A stretch of DNA of 64,000 nucleotides from a virus, in the IMG/VR virus record IMGVR_UViG_3300009129_001478, positions 1 through 64,000 of that record. One strand, 5' to 3'. Position 1 is the stretch's first letter. Each line of letters opens with the position of its first letter. Of this stretch, positions 9,087 through 16,494 are shown piece by piece. Made by a program: the position numbers and the translations under genes. Under the pieces are notes generated by a model. It was not told the origin of the DNA. It did not search any database and saw nothing but the letters and a program-made list of their open reading frames with translations.

Positions 9087-9823
9087 CTATTCCTACCTGG
9101 CAAGAACTTGTGGATAACCACTGCTCATCGCGATGGCTTCCACCTGACGATCGTAACGGTCGCGACCTGAATCCTTTTTATGAGGAGATGGCTTCGCGAA
9201 GGTACAACTATGCCTCTTCTAAGGATGCTTCTGCTTGTCGGCTGGTGTTTTTAAAAGATGTTTTAGAAGATTCTGTCAATAAAACTCTGGTTCGCAGGGG
9301 GCGCTTTGTCTGGTGCCGCAACCTTCATTACGAGGGTCGCGACTGTGAGGATGGCTTGCGTTATGTTTCGTTTACTGTAGATAAGGGCAAGAAACGTTTT
9401 TGCATCGCAGAAAAAAATCTTTTATGCCTTCCGTCTAATTCGTATGTAAATAATAATCGCTTTTTGCAACAAAAAGAAAATACCTTTAAAGCATTCTCTA
9501 CGGTATTCGGGTATAGTAACACCATCGCTATGATGTGTAAAAGCAGTCCTGTTCATTCCAATCGCGAAAGTTTCCTACAGACGCTCCAAGAGGACAACCC
9601 CTATAAGCCGGGCACTTTGGTCAGCGCCAGGCAGGGATATTTTTATCCCGCAGCGATAACTCACCCTGAAGATTTGTTAAAGCCTCACCCATATGGGATC
9701 ATTATAGGTGCAGCCTTCAATAACAATGACTATTCCGGTAGAGAGTTTTATCGTGTAAGGTTTGGGGATACTACTTATGAAAGAGTCCATCCAATTGAAA
9801 TGGAGATTGTAAATGAAGTTTAG
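9083..9823 (+). CDS. hypothetical protein with C-terminal SH3-like segment
   Basis: 246 residues, ATGA overlap with the preceding gene. An N-terminal unknown part contains CSSRWLPPDD and VWCRNLHYEGRDC. The C-terminal 80 residues begin YKPGTLVSARQGYFYP and continue with YGIIIGAAF and FYRVRFGDTTYERVH, again the GxLV...GxIIG...VRFGD pattern of the small beta proteins. Confidence 0.6.
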   Translation: MTIPTWQELVDNHCSSRWLPPDDRNGRDLNPFYEEMASRRYNYASSKDASACRLVFLKDVLEDSVNKTLVRRGRFVWCRNLHYEGRDCEDGLRYVSFTVDKGKKRFCIAEKNLLCLPSNSYVNNNRFLQQKENTFKAFSTVFGYSNTIAMMCKSSPVHSNRESFLQTLQEDNPYKPGTLVSARQGYFYPAAITHPEDLLKPHPYGIIIGAAFNNNDYSGREFYRVRFGDTTYERVHPIEMEIVNEV

Positions 9824-10070
9824 ATTATATACGAAAACCAACTGCCCCTATTGTCAAATGGCGGTCCAGCTTTTAGCAGAGCAGCAGAAAGAGTTTGAAT
9901 GCTATGCCCTTGATAACCAGCCAGAATTACTCAACGAGATTCAGTCCACCTATCGCTGGGAGACTGTGCCCGTCGTGGTGGAAATCACCGAGGGGCAGGA
10001 AAAGTTTATTGGTGGTTTTAATGATCTTAGGGAGTATTTAAATAAAGGTAAACAATTGCTGCGAGGTTAA
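9813..10070 (+). CDS. glutaredoxin
   Basis: 85 residues with the redox motif CPYC at residues 11-14, the cis-proline strand ETVPVVVEI and a GGFNDLREYL glutathione-binding end: a complete one-domain glutaredoxin. It would reduce disulphides and, in phages, usually supplies electrons to ribonucleotide reductase; no reductase gene is in this window. The start overlaps the preceding gene by 11 bases. Confidence 0.93.
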   Translation: MKFRLYTKTNCPYCQMAVQLLAEQQKEFECYALDNQPELLNEIQSTYRWETVPVVVEITEGQEKFIGGFNDLREYLNKGKQLLRG

Positions 10071-10073
10071 ATA

Positions 10074-10676
10074 ATGATTTGGAAGATGGGAATCTCCCCG
10101 CTTATCAAAGACGTGGAACTCCGAAAATATCCGGTAATTGTGCGCGTGAACAAATTTGATGAGAAGAGCGCGACCGAGTTTACTGCAAAAATGGCAGCAG
10201 CCCACAGCACCGGACAAAAAGTTATTCCTGTTATTATTGATTCCTATGGGGGACAAGTATATTCCCTCATGTCAATGATTGCAGTCATTAAGGCGTCGGA
10301 GTTACCGGTAGCAACCATCGTAGAGGGCAAGGCAATGTCGTGCGGTGCAGTTCTTTTATCCTGCGGTGAGCAGGGCTTACGTTTTGCCGATCCAGATGCT
10401 ACTGTAATGATTCATGACGTGAGCAGCGGCGGCTGGGGAAAGATAGAAGAATTAAAAGCAGACGTTGCTGAAGCCGAAAGGCTTGATGAGAAGATATTTA
10501 CTATGATGGCTCGTAACTGCGGAAAGAAAGACGACTACTTCAAGAAAAAGGTTTTTAATAAAAAACATGCTGACTGGTTTATGGATGCCCAGGAAGCAAA
10601 GAAACATGGACTTGTCAATCACCTTAGAGTACCTAAGCTCGCTGTAAAGGTAGATGTGGACATAGATTTTGAATAA
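10074..10676 (+). CDS. ClpP-like serine protease
   Basis: 200 residues. The ClpP/crotonase fold is shown by IIDSYGG (55-61), the nucleophile Ser89 in GKAMSCGA, His114 in VMIHDVSSGG and Asp167 in HADWFMDAQEAKKHGLV, so the whole triad is in place. ClpP forms double rings that degrade proteins fed by an AAA+ partner; no ClpX or ClpA is encoded nearby. Phage members either mature head proteins or, alone, trim peptides. The isolated position between glutaredoxin and a transglycosylase does not favour a prohead role. Confidence 0.88.
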   Translation: MIWKMGISPLIKDVELRKYPVIVRVNKFDEKSATEFTAKMAAAHSTGQKVIPVIIDSYGGQVYSLMSMIAVIKASELPVATIVEGKAMSCGAVLLSCGEQGLRFADPDATVMIHDVSSGGWGKIEELKADVAEAERLDEKIFTMMARNCGKKDDYFKKKVFNKKHADWFMDAQEAKKHGLVNHLRVPKLAVKVDVDIDFE

Positions 10677-11161
10677 TGTTGGAGTTTGTTCTAGTATCAA
10701 TGTTATCTTACGAGTTCCCCTCGTATTTCAATGCTGAACAGCAACTCAATGCAGCCGTCATCATTGATAAGTCTCTTCAAATAGAGAAAGATCCCTACTT
10801 TATGGTAGCCTTGGCGTGGACTGAATCCCGACTCAAGGCTAGCAAAGTTTCCCACACGGGCGACTACGGACTTTTTCAGATCAACTACAGGTTTTGGGCA
10901 AAAAAGTGGGGATACAAGTCTCGTCAAAAGTTTTTGGTGGACATGTCAAGTGCTGCTCATGGCACCGTGGCCGCAGCGGTGGTTCTAAAGGAGATGAGCA
11001 AGTATCGTGCCTGCCAGGGGCTCAATTTAGCTGCGTGTTATAACGGAGGTCCCGGTTGGCAAAAGTCCAAGAACAAAGAAAAGATAATGAAGTATGCGAC
11101 CCAAGTAAATCGCATAAGATCTATTTTCAAGCGCCGCTACCCCGGCTGGCTGGCAAGATGA
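10676..11161 (+). CDS. lytic transglycosylase (SLT/lysozyme-like)
   Basis: 161 residues. The catalytic Glu50 lies in LAWTESRLKASK, followed by GDYGLFQIN and ACYNGGPGW, the conserved blocks of Slt-type transglycosylases that cut between MurNAc and GlcNAc. The N-terminus (MLEFVLVSMLSYEFP) is mildly hydrophobic but not a clear signal peptide, so export may need a holin, or it may act from the particle. The start overlaps the ClpP-like stop (TAATG). Confidence 0.88.
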   Translation: MLEFVLVSMLSYEFPSYFNAEQQLNAAVIIDKSLQIEKDPYFMVALAWTESRLKASKVSHTGDYGLFQINYRFWAKKWGYKSRQKFLVDMSSAAHGTVAAAVVLKEMSKYRACQGLNLAACYNGGPGWQKSKNKEKIMKYATQVNRIRSIFKRRYPGWLAR

Positions 11162-11493
11162 GTGATGATCATTATGGGATGAAAGTCGCGACTCTTGTCG
11201 CAGCCGCCGATCGGCTGACTGCTCAACTGGACTATCTTTGCGCTCTTACTCAGTGTCCGGATCCAGAGTGGAGCCTTCCCGATGCCGTCTCTTATGCGTA
11301 TGCTCTTGTATGCCTGGAGAGTCAGTTAGAGTTTTTAGTAGAAGATTTGGCTGATAATGATTTAAGCGAAGACGAGTTGTATGTTAGATTAAGTAAAGAA
11401 GAGGTATATAGCCTCAATCGCTATACAGAGAACTCTGAAGAGGCGCTGAGAAGATTGGAGGAACGATGCGGAATCTCACTAAGAAACAATTGA
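11158..11493 (+). CDS. hypothetical helical protein
   Basis: 111 residues, started at the ATGA overlap (11158) rather than at an earlier in-frame codon inside the transglycosylase. It is all helical (VATLVAAADRLTAQLDYLCAL) with one CALTQC pair. It is followed by two small membrane-protein genes. No family recognised. Confidence 0.6.
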   Translation: MSDDHYGMKVATLVAAADRLTAQLDYLCALTQCPDPEWSLPDAVSYAYALVCLESQLEFLVEDLADNDLSEDELYVRLSKEEVYSLNRYTENSEEALRRLEERCGISLRNN

Positions 11494-11663
11494 TTTATAT
11501 GAGTTTTTATTACTTCTGGATTATATTCCTCATTGCCTGCATATTCCATGATTTATATTTTGAGTCGATAACAGGCTTTACATTTGGGTATGTATTTGCT
11601 TTGTTTTATTTCACAACGAGGGCACACGAAGCCACACGAGAATTGGAGGATTATAATGAGTAG
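11466..11663 (+). CDS. small two-span membrane protein
   Basis: 65 residues with two hydrophobic spans (FYYFWIIFLIACIF and FTFGYVFALFYF) and a charged C-terminus. It overlaps both neighbours and has a GGAGGAACG ribosome site. An inner-membrane protein; function unknown. Confidence 0.6.
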   Translation: MRNLTKKQLIYMSFYYFWIIFLIACIFHDLYFESITGFTFGYVFALFYFTTRAHEATRELEDYNE

Positions 11664-11883
11664 TCGTTACGGTAACATTGAGGTCGGAGACGTTAGGCAC
11701 TCGCGCTTGTCGGGAGGGCTAACTTTTACAGTTTCTTGCGATGCCAGGGTGCTAGAACTCCTCAAGGAGATTGTGCATAATGATGAGGCCACCCCGGAAG
11801 CTTTGGCGGAAGAATGCCGTGATCTCTTGGAGAGAAAAATTATGATAGATTATACGCGCGGTGGTCATCGGAGAAGTTTATAA
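11656..11883 (+). CDS. hypothetical small protein
   Basis: 75 residues from the ATG behind TTGGAGGATTATA. Short beta N-terminus (SGGLTFTVSCDARVLEL) and helical C-terminus. An earlier in-frame start lies inside the membrane-protein gene and lacks a ribosome site. Confidence 0.6.
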   Translation: MSSRYGNIEVGDVRHSRLSGGLTFTVSCDARVLELLKEIVHNDEATPEALAEECRDLLERKIMIDYTRGGHRRSL

Positions 11884-12009
11884 ATGCTCAAAGAGGCGGT
11901 ATCTTGCACGCTTGTAGGCGCACTTAGTCTTACTATTCTTGCTCTTATCGGGCTAGGGATGATGAGAGATGCTTGTGAGGGTGTGGTCCATGAATTATCT
12001 AAAAGATGA
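11884..12009 (+). CDS. small single-span membrane protein
   Basis: 41 residues directly after the previous stop. One hydrophobic helix (LVGALSLTILALIGLGMM) between short charged ends. It overlaps the next gene by 20 bases. Confidence 0.5.
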   Translation: MLKEAVSCTLVGALSLTILALIGLGMMRDACEGVVHELSKR

Positions 12010-12451
12010 TAATTGGGTTTCGCTGTCCGGTCGCCCGATAGGCAACATTGAAGAGCACATTCGCAAACGATTCGGAGACAATCGTTACACCTTTCACATC
12101 GGTTCGGACAGTAAAACATATGCTGACCACACTGTTGTCATAACGGCTATATGCTTCCGCGAGAATGGATCAGGCGCTCTTGTTGCATATCAGAAAAATA
12201 GAGTCTCAAACTTTGCGAACATAACACAAAAACTAATTCATGAGGTGGTCGTTTCCCTTGAGGGCGCGCAGTTGATCCAAGACTTAACTGGTGAGGCACC
12301 CACGGTTCATGCAGATGTGAACCCTGATAAAGAAGCCTTAAGTAATCGCGCATTGAGTGTTATAGTAGGTATGGTAAAGGGGATGGGCTTTTCTGTCAAG
12401 GTCAAGCCCGACGCCTGGGCCGCCGATATCGCAGATATGTTTACGAGGTAG
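11990..12451 (+). CDS. RNase H-like protein of the YkuK (DUF458) family
   Basis: 153 residues. FHIGSDSKTYADHTVVITAICF is the first acidic strand (GSDSK; only key residues matter: the Asp), HADVNPDKEALSN holds the second acidic position, and VKVKPDAWAADIADMFTR closes the domain; these are the signature blocks of the YkuK/DUF458 family, an RNase H-like fold of poorly known function. Nuclease activity is predicted from the fold, not shown. Confidence 0.75.
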   Translation: MNYLKDDNWVSLSGRPIGNIEEHIRKRFGDNRYTFHIGSDSKTYADHTVVITAICFRENGSGALVAYQKNRVSNFANITQKLIHEVVVSLEGAQLIQDLTGEAPTVHADVNPDKEALSNRALSVIVGMVKGMGFSVKVKPDAWAADIADMFTR

Positions 12452-12453
12452 CA

Positions 12454-12714
12454 TTGAGGTTTACAATTGAGCATCGCTCGGCGCTTCTTGGGCTTATCCG
12501 AGATGGGCATGGTTTTGAGAGTGCTGTTAGTCTTTTGCTCTCCATGGGAGCACCGCAGCTTGGACACATGGAGTGGTCTTTATGGAAAAACTTCTATGAG
12601 CCCATTGTCCGCAATAATAAAATACTTGAACTAGAACTTATTAGAAATGGGCGTTCTCTTTCGTGGTTTGCGAGAGAACTCAACCAACGACGAAAGAGGG
12701 TGGCGCTCTCATGA
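12454..12714 (+). CDS. hypothetical protein
   Basis: 86 residues, TTG start three bases after the preceding stop. Helical, ending SLSWFARELNQRRKR, which looks like a recognition helix of a small DNA-binding protein, but no full HTH is convincing. Confidence 0.5.
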   Translation: MRFTIEHRSALLGLIRDGHGFESAVSLLLSMGAPQLGHMEWSLWKNFYEPIVRNNKILELELIRNGRSLSWFARELNQRRKRVALS

Positions 12715-13094
12715 AAGGAAAAATAATGACTGCTGACGAAATTGCTAAGCATGTAGAAACATTTAAGACATTTTGTAAAAATAATAGATTACGCCTCAAG
12801 GAGGATGGCGACGGGTTGCCGGTAGCCCGTGCAATCGGAAAGTTTAGTGACGATCAGTTTTTTTGCAATTTTAAGAGTGGAACTATTGGGGTTTATGTTA
12901 CTCGCGATACTCAACGGCAATTTACATATTTGAACAAGAAGCTAATTAAGATGGGCTGTGTCCCTACGCAGCTAGGGGATTTTGAGGCATCATATGATCT
13001 GGAGTGGATGAATATTCCGCCCGTTGCTCGGCTTCTGAAGATTAAAAAAGGCGCAGCTAAGGTGTCGGATCCTCGCTGGCTTCGCACCAACTAA
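12711..13094 (+). CDS. hypothetical protein
   Basis: 127 residues from the ATGA overlap; an internal ATG at 12726 has a better ribosome site (AAGGAAAAATA) and may be the true start. It has IGKFSDDQFFCNFKSGTIGVYV beta strands (conserved glycine turns) and a lysine-rich C-terminus (RLLKIKKGAAKV). No family recognised. Confidence 0.55.
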   Translation: MKGKIMTADEIAKHVETFKTFCKNNRLRLKEDGDGLPVARAIGKFSDDQFFCNFKSGTIGVYVTRDTQRQFTYLNKKLIKMGCVPTQLGDFEASYDLEWMNIPPVARLLKIKKGAAKVSDPRWLRTN

Positions 13095-13106
13095 AGGAAG
13101 AGAGCT

Positions 13107-13310
13107 ATGAATGATAACAAGCCGTTACCTGATGAAGACTTCGATTGGGTTGCAAATCCTTCTGCTCCGTTTGATAGGGAATCCGCGGCTCAATTAGTTG
13201 CTCGCTTTATGATTGCACTAGCATATACTCACGAGCGCATAAAGATTCATGTGATGTTGCACCCAATTTTTTTCTTAGCGGGATTTGTTGTTGCTTATTT
13301 TTTGTTTTAG
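13107..13310 (+). CDS. small tail-anchored membrane protein
   Basis: 67 residues, AAGGAAGAG ribosome site. A soluble acidic N-terminus is followed by one C-terminal span (PIFFLAGFVVAYFLF), so it is anchored by its tail. Confidence 0.6.
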   Translation: MNDNKPLPDEDFDWVANPSAPFDRESAAQLVARFMIALAYTHERIKIHVMLHPIFFLAGFVVAYFLF

Positions 13311-13328
13311 CCTGAAGGGAGAATCCCA

Positions 13329-13482
13329 ATGAATTCAACGAACCAAAAGAAATTTTGAAGAAGAGATTCAGCGCATACTGGAGAAGTTTGACTTATCCGC
13401 CCGCCTTCGCCGCGAAATTTTTTCTCAAATTATAGAGCACGCAGGCAAACAAAATAAGAAGATTACTGAAACCAGCGAATAG
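13329..13482 (+). pseudogene. small helical gene with a +1 frame break
   Basis: ATG at 13329 with a good GGGAG ribosome site encodes only MNSTNQKKF before a TGA. Shifting +1 at the TTTTGA run reopens the frame: F then EEEIQRILEKFDL and on to a stop at 13482, giving a sensible 50-residue helical protein. AAATTTTGA could be a +1 slip site (UUU UGA, as CUU UGA in prfB) but lacks the upstream Shine-Dalgarno stimulator, so a one-base indel or sequence error in the T-run is more likely. Confidence 0.5.
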
Positions 13483-13492
13483 TTATTATACT

Positions 13493-13977
13493 ATGGGGTA
13501 AAGCCGGCAAAACCACTTCAACTTTGCGTAGCCTTCTACAAGGGGGCAGGGGAGTGGCACAACAAAGTCGTCCGAACCACTACACAAAGTATTTACTCGC
13601 ACGCAGAACTGATCATGCCTGATGGAAAATCAATAAGCATCCAACCCTTTGATCAGCGCGGCATCCGGAAGATTTTGTTTGAAGAAGAAGAACGTTCTGA
13701 GGACTATGACATGATCTGTGTTCCTGTTACTCAAGAGCAGATCAACACTATAGAAGCGTTCTTCCACGACACCAAAGGCGACGGCTATGATTGGGCCGGC
13801 ATGATCCTCTCAAAATTCACACCGTTTCACATTAAGCGAACAGGACGCTGGTACTGTTCTGAGTGGATTGCCTACGCGTTGCGACTTGCCGGCGCAGTTG
13901 ATAACCTTTATCACTATAGCGATCTTACCCCGCAAAGACTGCATGAAGTACTTCGCAAATATGCCGACGAAAGTTGA
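13493..13977 (+). CDS. NlpC/P60-related (YiiX-like) papain-fold protein, frame break near start
   Basis: The conserved body is open from 13483: CVAFYKGAGEW, then SIYSHAELI (His) and RWYCSEWIAYALRLAG (the Cys), the permuted Cys/His pair of the YiiX/NlpC family, which cleave peptidoglycan peptides or amide bonds. A downstream ATG at 13615 would cut off the His. No ATG, GTG or TTG begins the full frame, but ATGGGG at 13493 would do so if the G-run had one more G. With the break in the preceding gene this makes two homopolymer breaks within 150 bases. Confidence 0.65.
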
Positions 13978-14245
13978 AGAAGAGGCGCTGTTCGTCGCCG
14001 GCAAACTGGTCGTTGCAGCCAAAGATATTTACATGGCTGGCGAAGTGCCGGCAAAGTCTGTCACGTCTGATGAGCCGCTCGTTGTCACTGCCGGCACCGT
14101 AGGACTAATTATGGAGGCGGCACTTTATTCGGAGCCGCCAGGATTCAGCGGGGAGCTAACCCTTCAAGTTCAGTTTCTCAACGGGCACATCTGGTGGGTT
14201 TCCCCGCGCGAAGTGCTGCCGCATGTAGGAGAAGACAATGTATAA
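13961..14245 (+). CDS. small beta-barrel protein of the SH3-like group
   Basis: 94 residues from the ATG at 13961 (17-base overlap); an upstream in-frame ATG at 13943 is possible. A GTVGLIMEAALY strand, VQFLNGHIWWVSPREVLPH and a D/E-rich tail match the pattern of the small SH3/KOW-like proteins. It overlaps the nuclease gene by 8 bases. Confidence 0.55.
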   Translation: MPTKVEEEALFVAGKLVVAAKDIYMAGEVPAKSVTSDEPLVVTAGTVGLIMEAALYSEPPGFSGELTLQVQFLNGHIWWVSPREVLPHVGEDNV

Positions 14246-14579
14246 ATATTACGCCACCGTTCTCAAAATTGTTGATGGCGATACGATTGATGTTCTGGTG
14301 GACCTGGGAATGGGCGTTCATCGCAAAGAACGTCTTCGTTTCTCGCGGATCAACGCCTGGGAAATCCGTGGCGAGCACAAAGCCAAGGGCAAGCTTGCCA
14401 AAGCAAGGGTCGCGGAGCTTATTCCGGTTGGTGAAAAAATACTAATTCAAACTGAAAAAGACAAACAAGGAAAGTACGGAAGATATTTGGCGGAGATATT
14501 TATCCTAGAAGGCTCACTGAGCAAAAATTTAAACGATTTACTGCTAAACGAAGGACACGCAGTCCTTTATAATAAATAA
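14238..14579 (+). CDS. thermonuclease (SNase family)
   Basis: 113 residues: a minimal staphylococcal-nuclease domain. KIVDGDTIDVLVDLG opens the OB fold, RLRFSRINAWE carries the first catalytic Arg and calcium ligands, and KYGRYLAEIF the second catalytic Arg. No signal peptide is present, so it would act in the cytoplasm or the particle, with calcium, on DNA or RNA. Host DNA breakdown is a plausible role. Confidence 0.88.
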   Translation: MYKYYATVLKIVDGDTIDVLVDLGMGVHRKERLRFSRINAWEIRGEHKAKGKLAKARVAELIPVGEKILIQTEKDKQGKYGRYLAEIFILEGSLSKNLNDLLLNEGHAVLYNK

Positions 14580-14599
14580 ACAACACGAAAGGGTCTAAG

Positions 14600-14890
14600 A
14601 TGACCAAGATCAATTACCAAAGAATTTATGAAGATGCTTTATCTGATGGCATCAAGAACTCTCTGGAGTTGCCGGCAAGATTTTATGAGCTTCCGCATCA
14701 AACTCGGATGATGGTTGAGGAGTTGGTGGACTTCGGATATCAAATCGCGATTGATGATGCGCTGGACTCAGACGTCCTAGCGGAAACTTCAGACTTAGCT
14801 GGCGAAATGAGTAGCCAGCTTAGGGGCTTCCAAAATGTCCTTCAGGACTATCTTTCTAAAATAAATCCTGGCAATGGAAACTATTTATAG
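14600..14890 (+). CDS. hypothetical helical protein
   Basis: 96 residues, GAAAGGGTC ribosome site, overlapping the next gene by 17 bases. Helical and acidic with SLELPARFYELPHQTRMM near residue 21. No family recognised. Confidence 0.6.
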   Translation: MTKINYQRIYEDALSDGIKNSLELPARFYELPHQTRMMVEELVDFGYQIAIDDALDSDVLAETSDLAGEMSSQLRGFQNVLQDYLSKINPGNGNYL

Positions 14891-15200
14891 AGAAGGCGAC
14901 CTCATTAGGTTTGAGCGCTTTGAAAACAAGTGGACACTGTGTGGCAGTACGCGCAGCGAGCCACCAGTTTTGCGAGAGTTTCCTGTAAAAGAGTTTGAAA
15001 TTTACACAGCCAAAGGACTGGCAGAAAGTTTTAAAAGCTTTGAAGGAAAAGTCGGTTTAATCGTCAGTATACATAGAAATCGTCTTGATCAACCACTAGG
15101 TTATCGAGTAATGGTCGGTGATAATACTTGGTTTTGTAAATCAGTTATTGCGGACAAGTACTTTAGTTTAGTGGAGAGTAAAGGAGATGAGAGTAGGTGA
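14874..15200 (+). CDS. small SH3/KOW-like beta protein
   Basis: 108 residues beginning YREGDLIRFERFENKW and later KVGLIVSIHRN and YRVMVGDNTWFCKS: the GDLIRF...GLIVSI...VMVGD..W pattern shared by the neighbouring small proteins. It overlaps the next member of the group by 14 bases. Confidence 0.6.
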   Translation: METIYREGDLIRFERFENKWTLCGSTRSEPPVLREFPVKEFEIYTAKGLAESFKSFEGKVGLIVSIHRNRLDQPLGYRVMVGDNTWFCKSVIADKYFSLVESKGDESR

Positions 15201-15360
15201 CCTTGTGCGGTTTAGGGAGCACGACAATGATTATCCGACCAAGACAGGACTGTTGGTGCGTTATGATAAAGTGTTGAAGGTTGCAGAAATTATATGTGGT
15301 GATAGGCTTTATTATGCTCCAGGGCGTCTTGTTGAAGTAAGCCACAGGGGACAAAAATAG
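15187..15360 (+). CDS. small SH3/KOW-like beta protein
   Basis: 57 residues, AAGGAG ribosome site. It begins MRVGDLVRFREHDNDYPT and continues TGLLVRYDKVL and ICGDRLYYAPGRLVEV, the most compact example of the GDLVRF family here. Confidence 0.6.
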   Translation: MRVGDLVRFREHDNDYPTKTGLLVRYDKVLKVAEIICGDRLYYAPGRLVEVSHRGQK

Positions 15361-15382
15361 GATTCAACTATTTACTAATGCG

Positions 15383-15568
15383 ATGCGAATTCATAAAATT
15401 GCAGTAGGTAATATAGTGCGCAGCAAATCCTTTAAAGAATGGGAAGGTAAAGTCATGGAGGTGACACCTGATGGAAGAGGGGCGTTGGTATCTTGGCGCG
15501 CACCAAACGGAGGACATATTCGCACTTGGTCTTATGTGGATTCACTTGTGCCTGTGAGAAGAAAATAG
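15383..15568 (+). CDS. small KOW-like beta protein
   Basis: 61 residues: KIAVGNIVRSKSFKEWEGKV, EVTPDGRGALVSWRAP and a final W/V strand. The VGNIVR...GKVMEV...ALVSW order resembles a KOW/SH3 motif. It overlaps the next gene by one base. Confidence 0.55.
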   Translation: MRIHKIAVGNIVRSKSFKEWEGKVMEVTPDGRGALVSWRAPNGGHIRTWSYVDSLVPVRRK

Positions 15569-15843
15569 TGAGAACAACTGCATTAGATGTAATTATATTA
15601 ATAGGACTTCTTATAGCTACGGTAGTTTTCTTTGCTGGCTGCGGACATGCCCCGCTGAGCAAAACGGCAGACCCTCAGCAATGCTGCGAAAGACTCCACA
15701 AGCGTGATGTTACGCTTAAAGAGTTTGAGCGGCTTTGCATTGCTCTTGTTTTTTTAGAGGGCCGTTTCAAGAACGACCCAAAAGCGTCACAAAATGTTGC
15801 GAAAGGAATGAAGATTTGTAAATATGTATACAATGTGAGGTAG
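15568..15843 (+). CDS. small lipoprotein, paralogue of the gene at 20715
   Basis: 91 residues from the GTG at 15568. A signal helix (VIILIGLLIATVVFF) ends in the lipobox FAGC, so it should be lipidated and face the periplasm. The mature part has QQCCERLHKRDVTLKEFERLC and MKICKYVYNV, a cysteine and EF-R pattern shared with the lipoprotein at 20715-21131. Superinfection exclusion or spanin function is possible but unproven. Confidence 0.65.
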   Translation: MRTTALDVIILIGLLIATVVFFAGCGHAPLSKTADPQQCCERLHKRDVTLKEFERLCIALVFLEGRFKNDPKASQNVAKGMKICKYVYNVR

Positions 15844-15847
15844 TCCT

Positions 15848-16150
15848 GTGGAACAGTTCGTAGCTTATCTTTATTTGTTTTCGCAAATTATTGTATTCTT
15901 TTTATATATCCCACATCTTCGCAGCGTTGTCAAATCTGAAACTGCTGACGCAATTAATGTACCTGCACAATTTTCTTTCTTTACGATCGGCGCAATTGCT
16001 GCTATTTATATGTTAGTGGTCAACGATGATTTGATGGCGTCTTTGATCATTTGCGGGCACATTTTCGTAGGCAACCTAACGATTGCTCTTGTGTCCCTCC
16101 GCAAGCAAAGGAGATTTCGTGAGCGAACAGAAAAAAACAAAGCCGCGTAA
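15848..16150 (+). CDS. PQ-loop / SemiSWEET-like membrane protein
   Basis: 100 residues with three membrane helices. FSQIIVFFLYIPHLRSVVKS, then ADAINVPAQFSFFTIGAI and a third span (SLIICGHIFVGNLTIALVSL), follows the three-helix repeat of SemiSWEET sugar transporters, with PH in place of the PQ dipeptide. Members dimerise to pass sugars or other small solutes across the inner membrane. GTG start. The assignment is by pattern and moderate. Confidence 0.6.
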   Translation: MEQFVAYLYLFSQIIVFFLYIPHLRSVVKSETADAINVPAQFSFFTIGAIAAIYMLVVNDDLMASLIICGHIFVGNLTIALVSLRKQRRFRERTEKNKAA

Positions 16151-16433
16151 AGACAGAATTCGGGCCAAGAAGAAAACCCATAAACTAACAGAAAAACATG
16201 TGGAGATGATCCGCTCTCAGAAAGGGAAGCAATCCGTAAGAGAGATTGCTAAATGGTTCTCTAAACAAACTCACCACATTTATAAAGTCTCGCCCTCAAT
16301 GGTTCATCACATTCTAACAGGCAAGCGACATGCTCCCAAACAAGACAATAAATCTATTTACGATTTGATTGAGGAAGAGATCTCGGAAGAAGAGCTAGAC
16401 AAGCTGGATCCTAAAAAGATAAATTATAAATAA
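16119..16433 (+). CDS. basic protein with HTH-like segment
   Basis: 104 residues from the GTG at 16119 behind AAAGGAGATTTC, overlapping the transporter-like gene by 32 bases. A lysine-rich N-terminus precedes KLTEKHVEMIRSQKGKQSVR and EIAKWFSKQTHHIYKVSPSM, which fits an HTH like those of phage resolvase or Rep-type regulators (KLT...VREIAKWF...VHHIL). A DNA-binding role is likely. Confidence 0.6.
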   Translation: MSEQKKTKPRKDRIRAKKKTHKLTEKHVEMIRSQKGKQSVREIAKWFSKQTHHIYKVSPSMVHHILTGKRHAPKQDNKSIYDLIEEEISEEELDKLDPKKINYK

Positions 16434-16445
16434 TGCATTAAAAAC

Positions 16446-16473
16446 TTGACCCATACCTTATCCGTGGTAATAT
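16446..16473 (+). promoter_or_regulatory. promoter TTGACC-16-TAATAT
   Basis: TTGACC (16446-16451), a 16-base spacer, then ATCCGTGG-TAATAT (-10 at 16468-16473, extended by TGG). One of six or seven near-identical promoters; it drives the zinc-knuckle gene at 16495. Confidence 0.8.
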
Positions 16474-16494
16474 AGTGTTACAGAGGAGAGAGAT

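Noticed and set aside
10074-10676. ClpP-like protein as the prohead protease that cuts the IKE sites
   Set aside because: T4-type cutting after (I/L)-x-E is done by a different fold (gp21); this gene sits far from the head genes beside glutaredoxin and a transglycosylase.
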